NCBI GenBank assembly: GCA_947172415.1 | Contig: OX359193.1 | Coordinates: 3,590,501-3,654,500 of the forward strand | Direction of reading: 5' to 3' | DNA: 64,000 bases | DNA from: Chondrosia reniformis | Lineage: Eukaryota; Porifera; Demospongiae; Chondrillida; Chondrillidae | Shown: in pieces, positions 1 to 9,600 of the stretch | How positions within the stretch are numbered: the stretch's first letter is position 1 | Layout: every line of letters starts with the position of its first letter | The notes under the pieces: model-generated | Told to the model about the DNA's origin: nothing | Databases searched by the model: none | What the model saw: the letters and a program-made list of their open reading frames with translations, nothing else | Position numbers and translations under genes: made by a program

Positions 1-30
1 CTAGTACATACAACTAGTATATATAACTAG

Positions 31-1437
31 TACATATGCTCTATTTACCCATATGGACTTAACGATAACATTAAAGGCGTTGGCAATATTTCGAAACTTA
101 AAAAAGAAATCATCGTATGGAACCTTTTTAATCGCTTATCTCATAAAAGACGGTATCGGCGCTCCAATCTAAAATCGACAGGCAGTAGTAATAACGCTAC
201 CTTCGACCCTGAATGGCTCAAAGAACGACTACCACTTTACAAGAACGTGGGCTTTCTAGCCAAACTTAAACGCGATACTTTTGCATTACAAGCTCGACAC
301 CTTCATCGTTTGTTAAACTCGGTACAATGTCTCATCGATACCCCAGAAACACCTTTTCCACTTAGACTTATGCTAATGATTAAAGATGTTATTAAAGGAC
401 GCGCTTCAGCCAGCCTTCCCAAACACCCAACGAAAACGACAAGTCCAGAAGGGTTTCTTAAAATCGTGTTTCATAATAAAGGTGTAGAAAAAATAGGCCT
501 CTCAGGTATCTTAAACCAAAAGTTAGTGTTAGAAACTGTCCCACCCTTTATACAAAACAAAGAGCCCCCATATGTAGTATATAAGTATACCCAACCAATA
601 GGACCTCAAATCTTTAACTTTTCACAAGCCTCTAAGTCAGATGTCTTTAGAAAACCGGAACCATGTGAGTGTCACAAGTCCCCCTTCATTTACAAGCCCC
701 TAGGCCATGTTTTAACAGGCGACCTACGTATTGTTAGTAACCCAAAACTTAGAAAACTTCTTAAGAAAGGACCAAAATTTAGAGAACCTAATAACTTTAA
801 TTGGGTAACTGCTTTAAAAATGTGTAAGGAAGGTCTTAGAAAATATAAGATTACCTGGGCCCGTAGAGAAAATGTATCTATTTCTGTATTTAGTGAGTGG
901 GAAAATACTGTACTTAAGAAAATTAAAGATAGGATCTCTAAGCTGTCTAAATTGTACACCAAATCCTCAGTAGCCAAGAAGACCCTTACTTGCCCTAAAA
1001 TTAAGAAATTCTTAGCAGACCTACATGATAAGTATGTTATAGCCCGTGCTGATAAGGCCTCTAATAATATAATATTTATATGTAAGTCCTACTATAGACA
1101 AATTATTAATGAAGAACTAGGCAGTACCTCCACTTATGCTAAATGTAGAGTAGAACCACAACAGTTAATTATGAAACACATAGATTTCTTAAAACTAGAG
1201 AACTTAGAACCTAAACCAGACTGGTGTAACCTTCCCTCTTTTTACTGGATGCCTAAGCTACATAAGAACCCTTACAACTACAGATTCAAAGGCAAGGCAA
1301 GAGGGATATCAGTCGATAATCAGATTGCTCTGAAGTTCAACTGCGGCTTTGCAAGAGTTGCTGCATACGAATTATTCGTTAACAAAAGGTACATTAATTG
1401 TATAATACAATACGTACGAAGTGAGACGATTAAATAA
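31..1437 (+). pseudogene. Penelope-like reverse transcriptase ORF, N-terminal and linker part only
   Basis: The frame is open from just after a stop at 28-30 to 1437, longer than the part that starts at the GTG at 247. The product begins with YPYGLNDNIKGVGN and carries GDLRIVSNPKLRKLLKKGP, then RADKASNNIIFICKSYY and LPSFYWMPKLHKNPY. The ADK..NN and MPKLHK blocks are what I know from the region upstream of the catalytic palm in Penelope-like and related reverse transcriptases. The palm motifs (FDV, YxDD) are absent. After residue-equivalent position about 1300 the protein stops resembling the family, so the 3' half is missing or replaced. No N-terminal nuclease is visible, because the reading frame meets satellite DNA at base 30. 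It is best read as a truncated retroelement. The exact clade is uncertain. Confidence 0.5.
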
Positions 1438-1500
1438 AACATTAATAGGATACGAAGTGAGACGATTATAAGACAATGATACGAAGCGAGATGTTTATAT
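1405..1500 (+). repeat. three spaced copies of an 17-bp direct repeat
   Basis: ACGAAGTGAGACGATTA occurs at about 1414 and 1453, with a diverged third copy (ACGAAGCGAGATG) near 1480. The copies are about 30-40 bp apart, at the 3' edge of the broken ORF. The rest of 1438-1714 is non-satellite sequence with no recognisable gene. Confidence 0.6.
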
Positions 1501-1714
1501 ACGATATGTAAATCAATTAAGCCAAAGGATGCCATAACCTATTTAACAATGGACGATTTTAAATTCCTTCCGGTGTGTAACCGATAACACTAAATGACGC
1601 ATTCACTCTTAACGATTGAAAACGAAAATTCTTTATTAATTAGCGCTTGTTACGTATTGATCGCTATAAGGCAGCCTATCCCTAAGGAACAGTCATAAGG
1701 TACCAGTGTAGAAC

Positions 1715-2182
1715 ATAAAACTAGGACATACCACTTTTACACACAACTAGTACATACAATAGTACATATAACTAGGACATACAACTAGTACATACAACTA
1801 GTTCATATAACTAGTAAATAGAACTAGTAAATACAACTAGTATTTACTACATAAAACTAGTGCCTACCTAGTTTAACAAGTACTAAAATTTACAACTAGT
1901 ACATACAACTAGTACATTCACATATAACTAATACATACAACTAGTACATACAACTAGTACATACAACTAGGACATTCAACAAGTACATAAAACGAGTACT
2001 CACAACTAGTACATTGAAGTATATACTAGTACAAAGAACTACATAGTACATACAACTTGTACCCACCTAGTACCTAGTATAACTCTATAGTACTTGACCC
2101 TACACTGGCACATTAAACCAGTACATACAAATAGTACATATAACTGGTACATACACATATACGTAACTAGTACTTATATATA
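1715..2182 (+). repeat. 13-bp ACTAGTACATACA satellite block
   Basis: Degenerate tandem copies of ACTAGTACATACA. It includes the recurring variant CCTAGTACCTAGTATAACT near 2070-2095. Confidence 0.9.
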
Positions 2183-2979
2183 AGAGAACAATAAAAATTT
2201 TCTACAAAAATAGTGAAGATGTAGGGATGGCACAAAAAGCATAGAAACAAGAAAGGGATGTTACACAGTGAAGCATTAGCTGTGCATGAATCGTACAACC
2301 AAGGGTGTTGCAACATATCCCTACATATCTGGCAACATTGGCATTGGAACTGGGGCAGATGAAGCTGCAGTCCCCCTAACATGTATACTCCTCACAATTA
2401 CCGTGATGCAGTGAAATTAGCGTAAAGGCTGCAAATAAATATAGAACCTATCAGTCTTTTATCAGTTATAGAAGGTCTGCACAAAGTATTATGTGTAAAA
2501 ATGTTTCCTCTATGTCCCACTTCCCTGTATATATAAAATTTAAATGGCTCAAATGAATAAAACATTTGTTTGCATATAGAATGACAAATTTTAAGGCTTC
2601 TTTTATGGTGGCATATACCAATATATATATATGTCCTGAAATAATCTTAATTGTTCTGACATGCTATGTACAAATGATGCATGACTGAAAGCTGGACACA
2701 TCTTCCCTACTATAGCCTTCACCAACAGAATGACAAAGGCTTCCTGTATGGTGGCATATATCAATGTACATGGGAAGAATAAGGTAGACACCCTGCATTT
2801 TCTAGTGGGAAGCACACCATGCAAAATGTTGCCAGATGTAGGGATATGTTGCAACACCCTTGGTTGTACGATTCATGCACAGCTAATGCTTCACTGTGTA
2901 ACATCCCTTTCTTGTTTCTATGCTTTTTGTGCCATCCCTACATCTTCACTATTTTTGTAGAAAATTTTTATTGTTCTCT
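2183..2979. repeat. long inverted repeat at the Helentron 3' end
   Basis: Arms of about 157 bp (2183-2339 and 2825-2979) are nearly perfect reverse complements. They begin AGAGAACAATAAAAATTTTC and end with its complement. The spacer of about 485 bp (2340-2824) contains a direct duplication (about 2585-2640 and 2728-2790, sharing TATGGTGGCATAT). It also contains a segment near 2670-2720 matching about 50 bp of the transposon's own gene at 7894-7945. Confidence 0.85.
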
Positions 2980-3673
2980 AGTTTCTGTACTTTTTATGGA
3001 GCACAAGCTAATATATAATTTAGGGTTAACCTCCATGCATACTCTATAATTAATTCTTCATTAATTTACATCTTAAATATTTAAATATAATAAACTTTGT
3101 GGCTTCCAAATGATTCAGATTAACAAAACAAAAGTAATTTAAGTGCAGTCGAATGTCATCTGTATATTGTCAATGCAGTTAGTAAAGGATAGTGAAAGGT
3201 GGACCATGTTCATGGTGTAATTGTAAGATATTCTTGGCGTCAAATCTTTAACTCTTAATTAAAGGAATTTTTCTTCATTTCACGAAACTTCATTTATAGT
3301 AGGAGAATTCTGCAAGGACAAGAGTGAAAAGTGTCTATCAACATTTGGTTGTGAACCAACATATGATAATGGCAATTATAATAGAAAATTTAATGAGTTC
3401 TTACCCTTTCATTTGGAGTCTATGGGCACTTGAGAACTTGCAAATTGTGTAAAATGTATGTAACTTTATTGTAGAAAATGTATAAAATTAATATTAAGGC
3501 TCAAGTAGGCAGAGCATTCACCATCTCTCTATCCCAGCCAAAGAGCAAGCAATGCACCAACGTCACTGTGTACACTATACTCCAGCCACCCATTTACAAC
3601 TCCAGCCACAGAGTTAACCACCTCAGTCACAGCCCTATAAACATGCACAATATACATTAACCCTGTGTGTGTC
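2980..3673. other. Helentron 3' non-coding region
   Basis: AT-rich sequence between the terminal palindrome and the stop codon of the helicase gene (minus strand). The first 30 bases (GTTTCTGTACTTTTTATGGA and onward) recur after the palindrome of the short relative at 15091-15121. I see no further gene. Confidence 0.6.
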
Positions 3674-6600
3674 TCAAGTCGCTGCCTTCACCACAGATGA
3701 GACTACCTCAAAATGCTGTGGAAAATGCACAATGTACATTGACTTTGCACTGCTGTCAACTGGCAAAGTATGGTCCAAGTGGTAAGGACTATACAGTAGC
3801 CAGCTATCAGAACTGGTGTCAAACACATAAATGTTAGTCTGCAATAAATGAGCCAAAGTGAGAATTTCTACATCTGTACCCCATGCTCCATCCCTGTCCA
3901 TGTGTGTGTCCTGTATGTACTCAGCAATACTATTCTGAGTTACATGTGCTCCTAGCAAAAGGGTTGCAATCTTTTGCATATGGTTGATGATTGCATTTCT
4001 AACTGCAAGATGGCCTTCTTGTGACCCTGTGATGATCATTGAGAATGAACGGAAAAGACAATTGCCATCTGGAAGCATCCGTCTCACTGTCTGGAAGTTG
4101 GGCCGTGTCAGAGGGCAGCCTGGTGTGCCATGCCCAAATCGACAAGGTCGTTGGTACTGGACACCTACCCTACTGCATGCTTTATTTTGCCACTTAGAAT
4201 CAACTGGATGGAACCTAAATGAGAATCGTTCCAATTGACTCCAACCTCTGTTGTTGCTGTCAATTTCCATACAAGGCTTCTCTGCAAGTTGCCTTTTATT
4301 TTGCTTTATCTGGCAAGGTGGTCTCTTTCGAGCATTTTTGGAGCTTGCAGTTGTACCTTTCAGACTCTTCTTTTGCTTTTTAGGGTCAGGTGGGATTGTG
4401 CAAGTACCACTGAGCTTTCTCTTTCTAATGCTACTTTGTTCAGGTGGCAAAGCATAGACCATCAAGTCTGGTCTATGCAATTGTCGTAACCTGTTAATTT
4501 CCAGCAGACACTTTGAGCTAACGATAATTGACTTTCTATCAAAGGCAACCAGGTGCACCCCATCAAGTGACCTTACTCGTGACAGTGCAACATAGGCCAT
4601 ACCTGAACTGAAGACCTGGTCAGAAAGATCCATCATGGCACAGTCAAGAGAAAGACCTTGACACTTGTGGATTGTTACAGCATAAGCCAATATCAGTGGA
4701 AACTGTTCCCTGTAAACATAGACTCTTCTCATTACAAGAAATCTGCTCTTGACCTTTTCTACTTCATACTCTGTGCTCATGTGGTCAAACTTCACTGTCA
4801 CTTTGTGTGCACCAATGGCCACAACTGTGCCAAGTGCGCCATTAACCAACCCCAAGCTTGTGTTAGTATTCCTACGCAACATGACTCTTGCCCCAACAGC
4901 AATATGAAGCACAGCCTCTAAACCAGCAGTTAGGTTGCAGTCTTTGTTCAGTCTCTTCAGCTCTTCTGCTTCTTTTTTGCTCCATTTGTGCATGCCTTTA
5001 ATTTCATCTACTTCATCAGTGCAGCAAATTTCAACAGTCTTGCACTCTAACTTGCTGAGCATTTCATTGTTGAACTCTTCGCATGCCTTTCGTGTAGGAA
5101 ATAGGCATACAGGCGACTTCCCAGAGTGCATCAGTTCCTCAAATTTATCAGCTTTTGGACCATGGATAACTCTCTCTTCCAGAGTGTTAACACATTCTTC
5201 AGACACACAACCATGTCGGATTTCATCCAGAATTCCACAGAATTGTGTGTCCTTTCTCTGACGCTCGTTGATTGTCAGCTCATCATATTCTACAGTTTCC
5301 TTCCAGATGTTTACTGAAGTCATGCAACCTAGCTTTGATAAAACTGCTTTGTTGTTTAGTTTGTCAAACACAGGTGCACCATTGACTGGGGGCAGCTGCA
5401 GAAGATCACCCACAAAGAGAATATTGATCGACCCAAACCAATTGTCAGTCCCAAATACTTCTTCCAGGCGCAAATGAAGGTAGGCCAGGTTGAGACTAGA
5501 TAGCATAGACACTTCATCAATTATGAAAAGTTTCACATCCCGAAGTGTCGTTCTCATGATCTTCAATGAGTCTCGCGGCAGTCCCCAATAGCCAGCTTCT
5601 TTTCCCTCATGCTCAATGGGTAACTGAAACAAACGATGCACAGTAACGCCATCAACATTAAAGGCTGCAAGCCCTGTTGGTGCAGCCACTGCACAGAGAA
5701 GTGTCTCGTACTTGTCTTTCCATATTGTAGCCACCTGAGCTCTGATGGCTTCAATAAGGAAAGATTTTCCAGTCCCTCCAACTCCGCTAACAAACATTTG
5801 CAGTGGTTGCAATTGTGAACATTTACACACTCCAGACTCATGTTTTTGTTGGTGTAGAAGGTGTTCAGACATGCGTTTAAAGACACGTGACTGGTCTGCA
5901 TTCAATTTGTCAATTCGCTCTTCAAGGCTGATTTCATCAGTACAATTTACTTGCAGCTCCTGCACATCATTCATAGCTGCTGTTGCTTCCCCAACAATTT
6001 GGGGTCCTTTGTCCTTGTCCTCTTTGTCAACAGAGAAAGTTGCCTCTTCTTGTCTAGCTTCATTAATCTCCTTCACTTTAGCATTTGCTTTCAGCATTTG
6101 CTGCAATCTGTCATGGTGGCTGTACATGTCAGGGTTGGCCTCTACTAAATGAGCAAAGGCTTTTTCAGCAGATTCATTCTCTGCAAGTAGATTACCTTCA
6201 CTTCTGAAAGGCAGAAACAACAGTAGCATGGAGTAAAAGTACTCTTCCTTCTGATCCTCTTTGTTAGGATCAAAGAGCCTGTGATTTGGAAGACAGGGCT
6301 TGGTAAGCCTGCGATACTTGCGCTGCCCTGATTTGTCATCTTTACACTTCGCATAGTATTTAACAAAATCATAAAGGCAAACCTCCTCCATTTCTGCTGG
6401 CCTTTGTGGGTAATATGTGTCAATGACACTGTCTTCAAAGATTTCAGTTGAATTTGGATCTTCCTTTCCAAGCTCTTGCAGCTTACTGTGATCCTTCAGT
6501 CTGCGTTTCCTTTTGTGTGGAAAGGTGGCGTCAATCCACTGAACTGTGTCAGACTTTTCACACAAGTGATCGCCAATCAACAGATCGCTTGCTTCATAGA

Positions 6601-9600
6601 GTCCACACTCTCGAGAACGCAAGCTTCTGATACCAAAGCTCCAAAGTCGACTGTACACACTTTTGTTGGAGCCAATTTCCTGCCACAGATCCTGCATGTT
6701 ACTTCTTTCTGCCTTTGTGACATATCCTGTCACATAGTGAGCAAGGGCTAGTGACGACTCGGCAATAAACTGTACATCAATGTTTGCTTTCCACAGCAAA
6801 AGCAACAGAGGATTGTAATCATTCACTCTCGTCTCCTGTTCTGCCCGTGGAAGGTGGTATATCTTTTTTCTTGATTTGAGGCAATCTTCCACACTGTTCA
6901 AGGAGCCAGTGTCACTGACTTCCCGTGGAAATCCAAACTTGCATCTAGTCACAAATGCTCCATTGTACCTTGCCTTTCGCTTGCAGTAGTTGCTGCATTT
7001 GTGCATCTGGTACCTAGTGACCAACCTGTGCAACTCTGGATTGGTCCTTTCTTCAGGTATTTGACAAGTGATTCTCTTCTGAATCCAATCTAGCACTCGC
7101 TTTGGCTGATCCTTGCCAATCACTGGTGCATTTTGTAACCAGAGGACGACATGATAATGAGGTGCACCTCGTGTCTGATATTCCTTCTTGAAGAAATAGT
7201 GCTCTACCTTGCCAAGAACCTGTCCTTTTAGAATCACAGTATTGAACAAGGCATGGAACTTTTGAGAAAACTTCCTAGACACTGATATGGGATCTTCACA
7301 GCACAGTTTCCCAACTGGATAGCTGTCAGATACCTGATTAATTTTTTTTAGGTAACTTCCAATCTCTGAAGACTCATATTCAGCACAACTGAATGTGAGA
7401 AACAGGGTAGGAGTACCCCATTCACGAAGCATGCAACGCAGTTCACTGGACCTCAAGAACCAGTACTGCTTAGTGCCTCGAATGGATTGGAATATTGTGG
7501 ACACATTTGCTTCCACCGATTCATCAGCATGTGATACCTTGTCTAGGAACAACTGCACAGACATTCTTTGGTGTACTGTTCTTTTCATCAAATTGTTAAC
7601 CCCTGCAGAGAGCTCTCGTAATTCTTTCTGCCAAAGGAGAAAGAATACATACTGGGGATCTTTTCGAAAACGAGAGTCCTTGTTTAGCAGCCGAGATTTG
7701 GCATACTCACTGGAGGAGATTTTTAATTCACGTGGGTGAAACTCACCAAACCTACCGCTTGGGAACAGATGAGGAAAGCACATAACATCCAGGAATTTTT
7801 GGCGATTGTCAAGTGCATCCTCCTTCACACTAAGCAGTTTGTACTGTTCAATATCAGAAACTGTAGACTGCTTCACATTCAAACTACGAATGGTGTATGA
7901 CTGAAAGCTGGACACATCTTCCTTACTAGCCTTTACTAACATGGTACTGGTTGCACTGTCTGCAGTTTCAATGACTTGTTGTGCAACCTCATTAATGCTT
8001 GTGTCAGCAACTTCTTTGTAAAGCCAATTTACTTCTCTTAGTTTTCGAATGGCAGTCTTGACTGCACTCACATCAACTATGCTGCGCCAAATGACCTTCT
8101 TCTCTGAAGGTATTCCATTGACCATGATGTACAATTCAGGGTCAGGCAATGGCACATGTGGATCTTGGTCAGATTTCTGCGAGAGTGAATAACTCTCTTG
8201 GTTGACAGACTTCACATTTCCTAATGTTTCCAAAGTTTTTTTCAAAGGTAGGGGAAGAAAGAACATGGTTCCCTTACAAGCTTTTAGTGAATTGTAAATA
8301 GGCACTTTGGCTGTGTATGTGCCTAACCTTACAATTGTCTGAAATGCTTTCGCTCGTTGAATCAGCTGTCTACTCAAAACATCCAATTTAGCTAGTTCTG
8401 CAAGCATAGGCTCAGTTATCAAACCATTCAGAATACAGCGCGTAGGTACCTTGTTGTCATTCAGAATTGGTCGGCAGTATTGGCACACATACAGAGAATC
8501 AATTTCAGTTTCATTGTTCTGCTCAAGTATGTACTTCTTTAATTGCTGCCAGACCTTTGTCACAAACTTTAAGGCACTCTTCTTCATGCTTGTGACATTC
8601 TTTCGTTGGTGCAAACGCTCACAACAGCAACATGCATACTCTGGGTCATCACCAACCTCCTTCTCTAGTTTAGTAATCAGAGTGGCATGCTTTACTTGAA
8701 GCAAGGGTTCCAGACTAGGAAGACCTGCTGCCAAGTTCTCTTGAGATGATTCACACTCACTCTGACATAGTTCCTCACAGTGACTGATGCCAGCAGCATC
8801 CATTAGTAGATCAAAATCTACTAAACCGAGTGCCACATCAATGGCATAAATTTGGCGATAGTGGTTTCTTGCAGAATATAGCAAGACTAGGAACCTTCGC
8901 ATTCGTGGGTAGTGAGTGGAAGCAGCACTGAGGGTTCTAAGCAGACTACTGCACATTCCAATGGCAAAGGGAAATGGGTGGCCTAGCAGCTCATGGAACT
9001 GCTCTTGCTCATCCAGTTGACTGGTAAATTTAGCTGCAAAGCACCAATCTGTATAGTGTCCATGCTGACATCCCTTGTTGATGGACTCTAGTCCATTTCT
9101 AAGCTCTTGCATGGATTTTTTGAAAAGTTCCTTTGCTGCAACAATGGAACTAATCTCTTCATCTGTTGGCAGTTTGCACTCTTCTGTGCACTTCCACTTT
9201 TTGGGACCCATTGTATTTTTGTCTCTGTCACCCACTTCCTCAGCAGTGCAGCATCGTCCATACTCATCCACTGGTATGGCATTGTTTTGCTTCATTGGCA
9301 TGTAAGCGTTATCATAAAAGAATGGCTCTGACGAAGCAGTGTGCCACCTTTCTCCCAAATTCAATGATGACAGTTCAAAAGAATTTACCACTCGAACACA
9401 CTTCAGCAACTGTCCCACTCTCTCTCTGCGCTTCTTGACTACCCTGTCAAGAAGTCTTCGTGCAGTGATTCTGCAAACAGTTTTTGTCAAGACACCTTTT
9501 GACAATTTCCTTGCAATATTTTCATGACTTTGCTTAAAGTCTTTCCTTAATTCCAGTCTCAAGGAAGGCTTTGAAAATAGCTTTTTCTGCAAATCTGCTA

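Noticed and set aside
2167..3049. Two small peptides of identical sequence on opposite strands (2167-2382 and 2819-3049)
   Set aside because: They are the two arms of the Helentron terminal palindrome read in opposite directions, not genes.
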